Below are positions 40,122 to 49,834 of a stretch of 64,000 bases of DNA, in pieces. This stretch comes from Saccharomyces mikatae IFO 1815. Taxonomy: Eukaryota; Ascomycota; Saccharomycetes; Saccharomycetales; Saccharomycetaceae. Made by a program: the position numbers and the translations under genes. The stretch is from the NCBI RefSeq assembly GCF_947241705.1, contig NC_079261.1:496001-560000 (forward strand). Reading direction: 5' to 3'. The notes beneath the pieces were generated by a model. That model saw only the letters and a program-made list of their open reading frames with translations, was not told where the DNA came from and ran no database searches. The first letter of the stretch is position 1, and each line of letters opens with the position of its first letter.

Positions 40122-41963
40122 ATGGCAAATTTGAATCAAAAAGTAGCCAGTTTAAGTCTCAACAACAAAGAGAACGGTGACGATGGCGGCAAACCTTCAT
40201 ATATCCCACCGCATTTAAGAAGCAAAGACAAATCGACGCTTGGAAGAACTACCCCACAAAAAGAGGATAAGGGTTCAAATGGAGAATTCTTTAGGCGTGC
40301 TGGAAGGCATGCTGGGGATAATGGTGGTTTTTTTGGCTTTTCTAAGGAAAGAAATGGAAAAGCGAGTACGAAATATAACCGCGGAAGTAGCTCGTCAGGA
40401 AGCAGATGGATAAATGGCAAACATACACCAGGACCAAAGAACGTAAAACTAGAAGCTGAACTATTTGGTGTACACGAAGATCCCGATTACCATTCATCTG
40501 GTATAAAGTTTGATAATTACGATGATATTCCCGTAGAAGCATCTGGTAAAGATGTTCCAGAACCACTACTAGAGTTTGGTTCACCTCCCTTGGATGCTCT
40601 GTTGATGGAAAATATCAAACTTGCTGGTTTCAACAAACCTACTCCAGTTCAAAAATATTCGATTCCCATAGTCACAAAAGGTAGAGATTTGATGGCATGC
40701 GCCCAAACAGGGTCAGGCAAGACAGGTGGGTTTCTGTTTCCGCTCTTCACGGAATTATTTCGATTCGGACCTTCCCCCGTACCTGAAAAGACACAAAGCT
40801 TTTATTCTAGAAAGGGATACCCATCGGCTTTAGTTCTTGCACCAACCAGAGAACTGGCTACACAAATTTTTGAAGAAGCAAGAAAATTTACGTATAGATC
40901 ATGGGTCAGACCATGCGTTGTCTATGGCGGAGCTCCAATCGGTAACCAAATGAGAGAAGTAGACCGTGGTTGTGACTTACTTGTGGCAACCCCAGGGCGG
41001 TTAAATGATTTACTAGAACGTGGAAAAATTTCCTTGGCCAATATCAAATACCTAGTTCTAGATGAGGCTGATAGAATGCTGGATATGGGGTTTGAACCTC
41101 AAATTCGCCATATAGTTGAAGGATGTGATATGCCTTCGGTGGGAAATAGGCAAACTTTAATGTTTTCCGCCACATTTCCAGTGGACATCCAGCATTTGGC
41201 TCGTGATTTTTTAGATAATTACATCTTTTTGTCTGTAGGGAGGGTTGGCTCTACCTCGGAGAATATCACGCAAAGAATACTATATGTGGATGATTTGGAT
41301 AAAAAATCTGCCCTGTTAGATTTGCTCTCGGCTGAACATACAGGTTTAACGTTAATCTTTGTCGAAACGAAAAGAATGGCTGATCAGCTGACCGACTTCT
41401 TGATAATGCAGAATTTCAAGGCCACGGCCATACATGGTGATCGTACACAAGCTGAACGTGAACGTGCCTTATTCGCTTTTAAAACTAACGTAGCTGATAT
41501 TTTGGTCGCAACCGCCGTAGCAGCAAGAGGTTTGGACATACCAAATGTTACACACGTCATCAATTATGATTTGCCTTCTGATATCGATGACTACGTTCAT
41601 AGAATAGGTAGAACTGGTCGTGCTGGTAATACAGGTGTTGCTTCTTCATTCTTCAATAATAATAATCAAAACATTGTGAAAGGCTTGATCGAAATCTTAA
41701 ACGAAGCTAACCAAGAAGTTCCGGCGTTTTTAAATGATATGTCGAGGCAGAATTTAAGGAACAGTAGAACTAGAGGCGGTGGAGGTTTCTTCAATAACCG
41801 CAATAACGGTTCGAGGGACTATCGTAAACATGGAGGAAACAGCTCATTTGGAAACACAAGGCCAAGAAATACCGGAACGTCTAGTTGGGGTTCCAGCGGA
41901 GGTGGGTTTAGAAATGATAATGAAAAAAGTGGTTTTGGAGATAGCAATTCTTCATGGTGGTAA
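40122..41963 (+). CDS. DBP1: DEAD-box RNA helicase Dbp1
   Basis: The 613-residue protein matches S. cerevisiae Dbp1 (617), the whole-genome-duplication paralogue of Ded1. It is a cytoplasmic ATP-dependent helicase that aids translation initiation on structured mRNAs, mainly under stress and in meiosis. All helicase motifs are present: Q motif near [40 protein letters not shown] and HRIGRTGR. The N-terminus carries a YIPPHLR eIF4E-type motif, and the Gly/Asn/Arg-rich tail ends in SSWW as Ded1-family tails do. The frame runs back to a GTG at 40101, but the ATG at 40122 fits the family start. Confidence 0.95.
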   Translation: MANLNQKVASLSLNNKENGDDGGKPSYIPPHLRSKDKSTLGRTTPQKEDKGSNGEFFRRAGRHAGDNGGFFGFSKERNGKASTKYNRGSSSSGSRWINGKHTPGPKNVKLEAELFGVHEDPDYHSSGIKFDNYDDIPVEASGKDVPEPLLEFGSPPLDALLMENIKLAGFNKPTPVQKYSIPIVTKGRDLMACAQTGSGKTGGFLFPLFTELFRFGPSPVPEKTQSFYSRKGYPSALVLAPTRELATQIFEEARKFTYRSWVRPCVVYGGAPIGNQMREVDRGCDLLVATPGRLNDLLERGKISLANIKYLVLDEADRMLDMGFEPQIRHIVEGCDMPSVGNRQTLMFSATFPVDIQHLARDFLDNYIFLSVGRVGSTSENITQRILYVDDLDKKSALLDLLSAEHTGLTLIFVETKRMADQLTDFLIMQNFKATAIHGDRTQAERERALFAFKTNVADILVATAVAARGLDIPNVTHVINYDLPSDIDDYVHRIGRTGRAGNTGVASSFFNNNNQNIVKGLIEILNEANQEVPAFLNDMSRQNLRNSRTRGGGGFFNNRNNGSRDYRKHGGNSSFGNTRPRNTGTSSWGSSGGGFRNDNEKSGFGDSNSSWW

Positions 41964-42597
41964 GAATAAGGGGCAAAATAACAATCTGAATTTAAAAGTC
42001 TCTTTTTATTTTTAGGTTTCTTTGTTTTCTCTCTTTTTTTTACCAGTATTGTTCAAGTATAGGCTTGATGTATCCACTAGTCCATGTGTTAACCATCCTA
42101 TGTCACCAATACTTGGCATAGAGCTCCAGCACCTTTACGTCCTCCTTGTCCTGCTGCTTTCTTCTTTTTTTTTGTTATAAGTTTTATTTTCAATCTTGAG
42201 AAGGGATATATATTGTCCATTGGAGTGGATGTTTGAAAGAACCTTTGTATTTATAGAGAAAGAAAGACACGAAATATACTTGAAGTAAATGGTAACTTAT
42301 TTCAGATTTTTTGCAATTCAGTTGCGCAATATGATAACAAAGTTTAATGCTGAAGTATGCGTTGTTTTTGTGCATATGGATAATGTTTTCGTGTTACGTC
42401 ACTTCTATAATTGCTTATTATTTGATATGTTATCTTATAAAGGCCAAAGGAAATGCATGTGAGTATTTAATATAGCACGCGGAAAATACCAGTCAAAAAT
42501 AATCGAAAAATCCATTTTTAAATAATTACTTATCTCTCTGCTGGAAAAGAATTTTCTTTTTATTATGCTCATGAAAAATACATCTATATTTACTTGT
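41964..42597. other. Convergent 3' region between DBP1 and VPS30
   Basis: A 634-bp AT-rich stretch between convergent genes, with T runs around 42025 and 42165. It is long for a tail-to-tail gap. I find no tRNA, LTR or convincing frame. Confidence 0.5.
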
Positions 42598-44271
42598 TTA
42601 GTTATTAATGACATTCTTATCATTATCATTGTTTGCACGGCATAGAGTGATGGACTTGGACAATAAGTTAGAAGAAAACGCCAAAAGCCACTTAACATTT
42701 GTTAATAAAAACTTCATAGCCGTTGTCCATTCAAGGTTTGGACTACTACCATGCAACTTAACGGATAATCCATTGATCTTATCTTTATTCATGATGTATG
42801 GTAGTTCAAGGTCGGAAGTATAATTTTCGGTGTCATCGTTATTATTCATTGAAGATTCATCCTCATTCGCTGCGAGTATTCGTGACGATGACGCCGACGC
42901 TATTGTAGAAAGTTGTTGAGTAATTTGTATTATTATTTCTAGTGTTGTTTCTAATGATTTATCAAACTTGGTCTCCTTGTGGAAAATCTTTCCCAAACTA
43001 AAACTCTCATCATTGTAAACAGGTAGAATCAACCAATCATCAGGTGTATTCGTAGTAGAATTAGTGTTCTCAAGGCTGCTAACTACTCTTTTTTTTATTT
43101 TAGAAAATGAGCCCATTGGCTGTAATTTATAGTCTTCCAAGTTTATCCTCAAATTCTTATTTATGGTAGCTAGCAAAAGAATTAATTGACCCAGTGCTGC
43201 ATTGATTTCCTTCCAAGGTACTACTGTTTCTGGTATGCTACCCAACCTCAATCCGTTTATAGTGGCAAAGGGACCGCTGTGTGAGATTTTGAAAGTAGCG
43301 TTGAAAATGTTAATCTTCCTCAATTTATCTAATTGGTTTAAGGACAATTCGTATTGCAACTTTAATGATTGTAAGTTTTTATTGAACTGTATGTTATTCA
43401 GATCTGTTAAATTCAGATCACTCAATTTTTTAAGCTTCTCATTTTCCAGTTGAACTTTTCGTTGCTGTAAACGATTTAGTTCATTTTCTAAATCATTATC
43501 TGTCATTTCCAAATGCAATAATTGCTCTAAAAGTCTTCCCTCCTCTTTTTTTAAGCTCTCATTTTCTTGTAGATTGCTAGAATACTGCCTCGGATTAACA
43601 TCTTCTGATACTTCCTTATTTTGGCTTTCTAATTTGGACAGGAATTGAGCATAAGTATCCCTTTCTTTAATCGCATCATCATACTCACTTTTAAGCCTGT
43701 TTATCAAGAGATTACAACAATCCTGACAAATTGGATAGTCTATATTTGTTTGAGATGAAAGAATGTTGAATATATTGGTCATTGCGTTAACTTGGGTGGA
43801 CAGGGTCTTAGGATTCAATTGTATCTCTTGGTTTTCGTGCTCCTCTATGATTTCTTGTTCCTCTTCCTCGTGATCTCGAAAGGTGCTGTTTCGATCAGAA
43901 GTATCACTACTAACTTTGCTGTTGCTATCGCCATTCTCCTTACCATAACCTTGATCATTCCTGCTATTGCGTGCCAGGCTAGCATCATCACTGTCATCAT
44001 GGTTTAGAAAAACAAACGAATCAGTAGTCAGTTTGTCATCTACTAAATTCAAATCTCTTATATTTTGAATCTCCCCTAGACGCTTTAGTCTTTCCTTCGG
44101 CACCTGGAGTGCACAAGTGCTAGTATCTTCAGGGTCTTTGTTGGAAGTGATATTTTCATTTGTTGCGGTGGTAATTGACTTATTTGATAACAGTAAATTT
44201 CGTTGGGTTAAACTTAGACCTTCTAAAGATGGGTCTAGTTGCAGTGGTAGGTGACAGGTCTGGCACTTCAT
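42598..44271 (-). CDS. VPS30: Vps30/Atg6, Beclin-1 orthologue
   Basis: The 557-residue protein equals S. cerevisiae Vps30 in length. It is a subunit of both Vps34 PI3-kinase complexes: complex I in autophagy and complex II in vacuolar sorting. The N-terminus has a CQTC and a later CQDCC motif. A disordered acidic region runs to about residue 150. A coiled coil at about 185-320 pairs with Atg14 or Vps38. The C-terminal BARA domain starts around 325 (FKISHSGPFATINGLRLGSI) and is strongly conserved. The last ten residues differ from S. cerevisiae. Confidence 0.96.
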   Translation of the reverse strand: MKCQTCHLPLQLDPSLEGLSLTQRNLLLSNKSITTATNENITSNKDPEDTSTCALQVPKERLKRLGEIQNIRDLNLVDDKLTTDSFVFLNHDDSDDASLARNSRNDQGYGKENGDSNSKVSSDTSDRNSTFRDHEEEEQEIIEEHENQEIQLNPKTLSTQVNAMTNIFNILSSQTNIDYPICQDCCNLLINRLKSEYDDAIKERDTYAQFLSKLESQNKEVSEDVNPRQYSSNLQENESLKKEEGRLLEQLLHLEMTDNDLENELNRLQQRKVQLENEKLKKLSDLNLTDLNNIQFNKNLQSLKLQYELSLNQLDKLRKINIFNATFKISHSGPFATINGLRLGSIPETVVPWKEINAALGQLILLLATINKNLRINLEDYKLQPMGSFSKIKKRVVSSLENTNSTTNTPDDWLILPVYNDESFSLGKIFHKETKFDKSLETTLEIIIQITQQLSTIASASSSRILAANEDESSMNNNDDTENYTSDLELPYIMNKDKINGLSVKLHGSSPNLEWTTAMKFLLTNVKWLLAFSSNLLSKSITLCRANNDNDKNVINN

Positions 44272-44712
44272 TCCAACGTTCCCCTTAAAACTGTTCTTAC
44301 AAGTATGATTGCTACCTCAAAATGTAACTGGACAGAATACGTGCTTTTATTGCATTGCCCTTTCACTTTCACCAGAGCTAAAATCCTGAAGGCGGGTGAC
44401 TCAAATATTTACTGCTATTAAGCCAAAAGAAGTGTTTAATACGATCATGCCAATAATTGACGATGCTCAACATTGCTTTGAAATGCTCCTTATCCGGTCT
44501 AAGTCTCTCTTTTAAGCTTGGTCTTTATATACCAACTTTCTACCTGAAAGTGGCTTTTTATAAGAAGATTAGCCGCGGAAGAATGTTAGCCGCCCAAGCT
44601 TCTATGTTTCCTCGTATAAATAGGAAAAGAAACAAAAAGTAGATTCTTGCCACTTTTCAAATACTCACAAATATTATTACTAGGTAAAATAGTTGACTGT
44701 AGAAACTCGAAG
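44272..44712. other. Divergent promoter between VPS30 and MEI5
   Basis: A 441-bp region. It holds a URS1-like element, a TATAAATA box at 44615-44622 and an MSE-like CTCACAAAT at 44665-44673 on the MEI5 side. Confidence 0.6.
44587..44596 (+). promoter_or_regulatory. URS1 (Ume6 site) of MEI5
   Basis: TAGCCGCCCA matches the URS1 core TAGCCGCCGA at nine of ten positions. It lies 126 to 117 bp upstream of the MEI5 ATG and just upstream of a TATA box. Ume6 represses early meiotic genes through URS1 in mitosis and, with Ime1, activates them in meiosis. This suits a meiosis-specific gene. Confidence 0.7.
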
Positions 44713-45387
44713 ATGATGCACGGTCAAGACGAGTGGTTGGACAAGGACAAAACTTTGGTAGATGAAGAGGAAATCGCCAGTCATAACCTTTCTCACACGA
44801 AAAAAATAGATTCAAATAACAATCGGGTTGGTAAAAAGAGTGCTAATGAGATGACGAAACAAAGTAATCAGAAAAAAATTTCCATACTGAATAGGGAGTT
44901 GACGAAACAACTTACTATTCTGAGACAAGAAAATAATCATCTACAGCAGGCTTGTAAAATTCTGAGTGAAAACAAGATCAAGGAAAACAGAAAATCGATA
45001 GAAAAATGGAGAACCATTTGCAAGATGGAACTTTCGTTCATTCTAAACTCAACTCTGATCAAAATTAACAGAATGGGCGGTTATAAAGATTTTCTAGAAA
45101 AGGAAATGGAGGCCAAAAGGAGAAGACTAGAATACCAGATTGACAGTGGTATGGAAGACCAAATCTATGAAATTAAGGAAAGTGAAGACTTTAAGCAACT
45201 TTCAGAAATTGAGCAACAGGAGTGGGAAAGTCAAATGAACGAACAACTGAAAGAATTGGAGAAAAATAAAGTAGTAGAGCTAGAGAAACTAAATAAGGTT
45301 CTGCTTGATAGCGAGGGGAAAGAATTTGGCATGTTTGAGCTATGTACTAGGTTAAAGCTTGATTATAACTTAATGTTTCCTCAATGA
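44713..45387 (+). CDS. MEI5: Meiotic recombination mediator Mei5
   Basis: The 224-residue protein matches S. cerevisiae Mei5 (222). Mei5 forms a complex with Sae3 (an Sfr1-Swi5 relative) that loads Dmc1 on single-stranded DNA in meiotic recombination. The first 65 residues are polar and divergent. From about residue 70 the sequence is highly conserved, Lys/Glu-rich and helical, with coiled-coil character at about 75-100 and 160-205. The frame is open to a TTG at 44647, but the first ATG is at 44713, with a second Met next to it. The promoter carries URS1. Confidence 0.93.
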   Translation: MMHGQDEWLDKDKTLVDEEEIASHNLSHTKKIDSNNNRVGKKSANEMTKQSNQKKISILNRELTKQLTILRQENNHLQQACKILSENKIKENRKSIEKWRTICKMELSFILNSTLIKINRMGGYKDFLEKEMEAKRRRLEYQIDSGMEDQIYEIKESEDFKQLSEIEQQEWESQMNEQLKELEKNKVVELEKLNKVLLDSEGKEFGMFELCTRLKLDYNLMFPQ

Positions 45388-45579
45388 AGTAAAATCCAAA
45401 TGTTCATTCATCTTAGATTTCTTTTAGGTACGCGACAATAAAAAATGAAGGGAATTTTTTTTCTAGCGCAATTTACGTAGGATCATATTTTCACACATAT
45501 ATACTTGAAATTTCATCATCAAAGAGAAATATCAGTGGCTCAGAATTTGAAATCACCAGAGGGAAGAAGCAACAGTCTC

Positions 45580-47121
45580 ATGAGTGATTATTCTTTGAAA
45601 CATTCGGTCACCCAGTATTTGGAAGAAATTCCTCAACAAGTGCAAAATAGGCTGTACACATCACCGGCCACTTGTCTGGCCATCTATAGAATTTTACCAC
45701 CATTAGCCAAATTTTTTATCATGGCCATGGTTTTCAACGAAAATGAAGTACCTTTGTTAGATTTAGATAAATGGGTCAATTCAAATGGTAAATTGCAGTT
45801 TCAGGATGCAATCAAATCAATGAAGTCTTTGCATCTTCTTATACCAAACAAGTCTTCTGGTACTTTAATGATCAATCTGAACCCGACATTCAAAATCAGC
45901 CTGAGAAACGCATTGACTGGGGGAGAAGTTCACAATTCATTTGGTATTGTTGTAGAGGATAATGTAGTTAGTTTAGACTTGTTGGATGAGTATTCGGCTA
46001 ACAAGTGGGAAACAATACTACACTTTATGGTCGGTACCCCACTCGCTAAAATACCATCTGAAAAGGTGCTGAATCTTTTGAAACACAGTAAACTTATGGA
46101 AGAGATAAACTCCACCGGAGAGTTCAAGATCACTAATGAGGGTTTCCAATTTCTTTTACAAGAAATCAACTCCCAATTATGGACCTTATTATTACAATAC
46201 TTGAAAATGATTGAAACATCAAAAATGGATTTAGTCGACGTCTTACATTTTATTTTCATGTTAGGTGCATTGGAAGTTGGTAAGGCTTACAAAATTGATG
46301 CGCTAAGTGAAACGCAAAGGATCATGTTACAAGATATGAGAGACTATGGTCTGGTTTTCCAAAAGCATTCCAATGACAGCATTTTCTATCCAACTAAATT
46401 AGCCTTGATGTTAACCTCCGATACAAAGACGATCAGGTCTGCCTCCAATGCGATGGACAGTGTCTTGAGACAGAATAGAGAAGAGCCGTCAGTGAATGAA
46501 GACGGTACCAATGGTAAATCTTCGACAGATACCACAACATCAGATGATTTGAATAAAGCTGGTCTAAAAAATCAAGATATACCTGACGGCTCATTAATTG
46601 TGGAAACAAACTTTAAAATATATTCATATTCTAATTCCCCTTTACAGATTGCTGTTTTGTCTCTTTTTGTTCATTTAAAGGCAAGATTTGTCAATATGGT
46701 ATTGGGTCAAATAACAAGAGAATCTATAAGGAGAGCATTAACTAATGGTATCACTGCAGAACAGATTATTGCATATCTAGAGACACACGCACATCCTCAA
46801 ATGAGGAGGCTAGCTGAAGAAAAGCTGGAAAAAAAACTAGAGTTGGACCCTAACTGCAAAGAGCCTTTACAAGTTTTACCTCCGACTGTGGTGGATCAAA
46901 TTAGATTGTGGCAACTAGAATTAGATAGAGTTATAACGTATGAAGGTTCGCTGTATTCTGACTTCGAAACCAGCCAAGAATACAACTTGCTTAGTAAGTA
47001 TGCTCAGGATATTGGTGTTTTGTTATGGAAAGATGACAAAAAGAAGAAATTTTTCATTTCAAAGGAAGGTAATTCTCAAGTTCTTGATTTCGCTAAGAGA
47101 AAGTTGAAAAAGAAACAATAA
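45580..47121 (+). CDS. TFB2: TFIIH core subunit Tfb2 (p52)
   Basis: The 513-residue protein equals S. cerevisiae Tfb2 in length and is almost identical. Tfb2 bridges Ssl2 (XPB) and Tfb5 in TFIIH, stimulating the Ssl2 ATPase in promoter opening and nucleotide excision repair. The N-terminal helical repeats cover about residues 10-300. An acidic linker with SVNEDGTNG lies at about 310-345. The C-terminal Ssl2- and Tfb5-binding part runs from about 355 to the end, which is Lys-rich. The frame extends upstream to a TTG, but the ATG at 45580 gives the conserved MSDYSLKHSV. Confidence 0.97.
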   Translation: MSDYSLKHSVTQYLEEIPQQVQNRLYTSPATCLAIYRILPPLAKFFIMAMVFNENEVPLLDLDKWVNSNGKLQFQDAIKSMKSLHLLIPNKSSGTLMINLNPTFKISLRNALTGGEVHNSFGIVVEDNVVSLDLLDEYSANKWETILHFMVGTPLAKIPSEKVLNLLKHSKLMEEINSTGEFKITNEGFQFLLQEINSQLWTLLLQYLKMIETSKMDLVDVLHFIFMLGALEVGKAYKIDALSETQRIMLQDMRDYGLVFQKHSNDSIFYPTKLALMLTSDTKTIRSASNAMDSVLRQNREEPSVNEDGTNGKSSTDTTTSDDLNKAGLKNQDIPDGSLIVETNFKIYSYSNSPLQIAVLSLFVHLKARFVNMVLGQITRESIRRALTNGITAEQIIAYLETHAHPQMRRLAEEKLEKKLELDPNCKEPLQVLPPTVVDQIRLWQLELDRVITYEGSLYSDFETSQEYNLLSKYAQDIGVLLWKDDKKKKFFISKEGNSQVLDFAKRKLKKKQ

Positions 47122-47392
47122 GTATATATGTTTATATTTATACCCTTATATATCAATGCATTCAACGTAATATACTTTACGCTAATACTCAATTCGCACA
47201 GAGCAGTGCCTTTACATTTCTTTCTTCCTTTTTTCCTTTTGCTTTCGGATCACTAAATTCTCGTTATCTAAGCTTTTCCCTAAAAATTCTCTATAAGTCA
47301 AAGCCCATTAAACAAAGAGATATCGACCAAACTTTGAAATAGAACCTCAACTCCCAACTTCTCAGACATTTTTTTATACACTACTAGAACCA

Positions 47393-48694
47393 ATGCTGCT
47401 GAGAAGCTTACACAGTCTTTTACAACTACCATTTTTTTCGGGTGGTGCAAATAAGGGGATAGATCCAAATTGTCCCATTAATATCCCCTTATCATGTTCT
47501 AATAAAACCGATGTAAACAACACATGTTGTTTTGAATATCCTGGTGGAATATTTTTGCAAACCCAGTTCTGGAACTACTTTCCAAGTAAGTCGGATTTAA
47601 ATGAAACAGAAATAGTAAACGAACTTGGGCCTTTAGATTCATTTACAATTCACGGATTATGGCCGGATAATTGCCACGGTGGTTATCAACAATTTTGTAA
47701 TAGATCCCTACAAATCGACGACGTTTACTATTTATTACATGACAAGGCATTCAATAATGACACATCTCTAGAAATATCTGGTAAAAGGCTGCTAGAATAT
47801 TTAGATCTATATTGGAAGAGTAATAACGGTAATCATGAATCCTTATGGATACATGAGTTTAATAAACACGGTACATGTATTAGCACAATTAGGCCAGAGT
47901 GCTATGCCGAGTGGGAAGTTAATGATGTTGACAAAAAAAGAGCAGTATATGATTATTTTAGAATAACCTATAACCTATTCAAGAGATTGGATACGTTTAC
48001 TATACTAAAGAAAAACAAAATCGTACCAACTGTAGATGGTTCTTATTCTTTGGAGCAGATCAAGATTGCACTAAGTAAAGAGTTTGACGGAAAGCAAGTT
48101 TTCATCGGCTGTGATAGGCATAATTCTTTAAATGAAATATGGTATTACCACCAATTGAAGGGTTCGCTCTTGAGCGAAATGTTCGTACCTATGGATTCGC
48201 TTGCCATTCGAACAAATTGTAGGACCGACGATATTAAATATTTTCCTAAAGGTTATGTACCACCTTTCCGGAGAAGACCTAATAAGGGAGAAGCGTATAG
48301 AGGCATCATTCGTCTATCAAATATTAATAATGGTGACCAGATGCAGGGCTTTTTAATCAAGAATGGACACTGGATGAGTCAAGGTACACCAGCAAATTAC
48401 GAATTAATCAAATCACCCTATGGAAATTATTACTTAAGGACCAACCAAGGGTTTTGTGACGTCATTACTTCTTCTTCTAGTGAATTAGTTTGCAAATTCA
48501 GGAATATTAAGGATGCAGGTCAATTCGAGTTTGATTCAACAAAAGGAGGGGATGGATACATTGGTTATTCTGGTAAATACAATTGGGGAGGTGATACCTA
48601 TCCCAAGAGAAGGAATCAAAGCCCTATTTTTTCTTTAAATGATGAACAGGATTCCAAGACATATGTGTTCAAATTAAAATTCATCAAGAATTAG
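47393..48694 (+). CDS. RNY1: Vacuolar RNase T2, Rny1
   Basis: The 433-residue protein matches S. cerevisiae Rny1 (434). It is a secretory-pathway RNase of the T2 family that degrades RNA in the vacuole and cleaves tRNA in oxidative stress. The catalytic motifs are intact: CAS1 is FTIHGLWPDN at about residues 83-92 and CAS2 is HEFNKHGTC at about 153-161. Many cysteines should form the conserved disulphides. The N-terminus MLLRSLHSLLQLPFFS resembles a short signal peptide. A C-terminal extension of about 150 residues after the RNase fold is typical of fungal T2 enzymes. Confidence 0.96.
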   Translation: MLLRSLHSLLQLPFFSGGANKGIDPNCPINIPLSCSNKTDVNNTCCFEYPGGIFLQTQFWNYFPSKSDLNETEIVNELGPLDSFTIHGLWPDNCHGGYQQFCNRSLQIDDVYYLLHDKAFNNDTSLEISGKRLLEYLDLYWKSNNGNHESLWIHEFNKHGTCISTIRPECYAEWEVNDVDKKRAVYDYFRITYNLFKRLDTFTILKKNKIVPTVDGSYSLEQIKIALSKEFDGKQVFIGCDRHNSLNEIWYYHQLKGSLLSEMFVPMDSLAIRTNCRTDDIKYFPKGYVPPFRRRPNKGEAYRGIIRLSNINNGDQMQGFLIKNGHWMSQGTPANYELIKSPYGNYYLRTNQGFCDVITSSSSELVCKFRNIKDAGQFEFDSTKGGDGYIGYSGKYNWGGDTYPKRRNQSPIFSLNDEQDSKTYVFKLKFIKN

Positions 48695-48809
48695 GAGCAT
48701 TCCGATTGAATGTTAAGTTTTTTACTCCAGAAATATGATTAATATACGTATATTTATATAGGAGTATCTAGTTACGAAGATGCTGGTATTATTTAGTCAA
48801 GTATTTAAT

Positions 48810-49571
48810 TCAATCATGGAAGGATGAAGATAAAATTCTCAGTATATCTTCTGTACTCTCATTTTCAATATGTATTTGTGACGATCGATCAGCTCTTGGT
48901 CTTTCTGTTTTCATGTCACCACTACTTCTCCGATAAGATCTATCGTTTTCATATTGTCCGCTCATGTGTAAGCCATACGTCTTAGTAGTAGGAAACCCAG
49001 AAAATGAATTGGAATGCTCAAGAGGAAGATAATTCTTGTCTCCTCTGTCTGAAACTGAATTTAGTATAAAAGATTCCAATCTGGTTATTCTTGACGTCAA
49101 GTTATCGATTATGGAGCCTTGATCATGCACGATACGTTCTAGATATTTTATTTCCAGCCTTTGGTCATCTATAACATCTTGCGATGCAAACCTCTCAGTC
49201 CTTACGGGTGAGCTAGTTCTTCTTCTTATCCTATCCATATTGGAGCGGTTGTTTGAGGGTACCCTATAGTTGGAAAATGATGGAGGTGGTAGTCGTGTAT
49301 TGCCTTCCCTTAATTGCCTTCTTAGCTTGTCGTCTAATGGACTCTTCATTTTGTTATTTTCTAGTTTATCTACAGGAGAAAGTCTATGTAGTGGTGAGCT
49401 CATCCTTTCTTGTGCTTTATGCAGTTTTCTATTTCCCAATTCTGATGTGTTTGAACTGAAGTTTTCTTCTCGTAATTTTTTCAAGGCCTCTTCATGCTCT
49501 TTTCTTACTCTGTTAAGAGTATCATCTTGAAATTTTTTATTGGCACTGCTTCCGAAATTATTATACTGCAT
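48810..49571 (-). CDS. SPC29: Spindle pole body central plaque protein Spc29
   Basis: The 253-residue protein equals S. cerevisiae Spc29 in length. It is a central plaque component that links Spc42 to Spc110 and is needed for pole duplication. The sequence is hydrophilic and basic in the middle, with several SP sites. A short coiled-coil stretch lies at about residues 130-165 ([19 protein letters not shown]). There is no enzymatic domain. It converges with RNY1 over about 115 bp. Confidence 0.95.
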   Translation of the reverse strand: MQYNNFGSSANKKFQDDTLNRVRKEHEEALKKLREENFSSNTSELGNRKLHKAQERMSSPLHRLSPVDKLENNKMKSPLDDKLRRQLREGNTRLPPPSFSNYRVPSNNRSNMDRIRRRTSSPVRTERFASQDVIDDQRLEIKYLERIVHDQGSIIDNLTSRITRLESFILNSVSDRGDKNYLPLEHSNSFSGFPTTKTYGLHMSGQYENDRSYRRSSGDMKTERPRADRSSQIHIENESTEDILRILSSSFHD

Positions 49572-49834
49572 TACTTCGCTAAATTACTGTAGTTTTTAGG
49601 GCAAACTTTTGTTAATTTCGAACGACAATGGCTTTGTTTTATGGGGCTTGCTTTGTTATATTATATTGTATGAACAGTTTTCGCGTTTGTTTTTGTATTA
49701 CGCAAAAAGCTAACAAAAGAGTGCAGTATCCGGTTAATGGTAAATAAAAAATAGTAGAATTCACAATTCAAAGATAAAGCTTCAATGTTGTTGTACGTTA
49801 TACAAATTCTTTCTGTTTATCTATATACTAACTA

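Noticed and set aside
41964-42597. A hidden gene in the long DBP1-VPS30 gap
   Set aside because: Only short frames exist (up to 61 codons), with AT-rich composition. No tRNA or snoRNA signature could be seen by eye.
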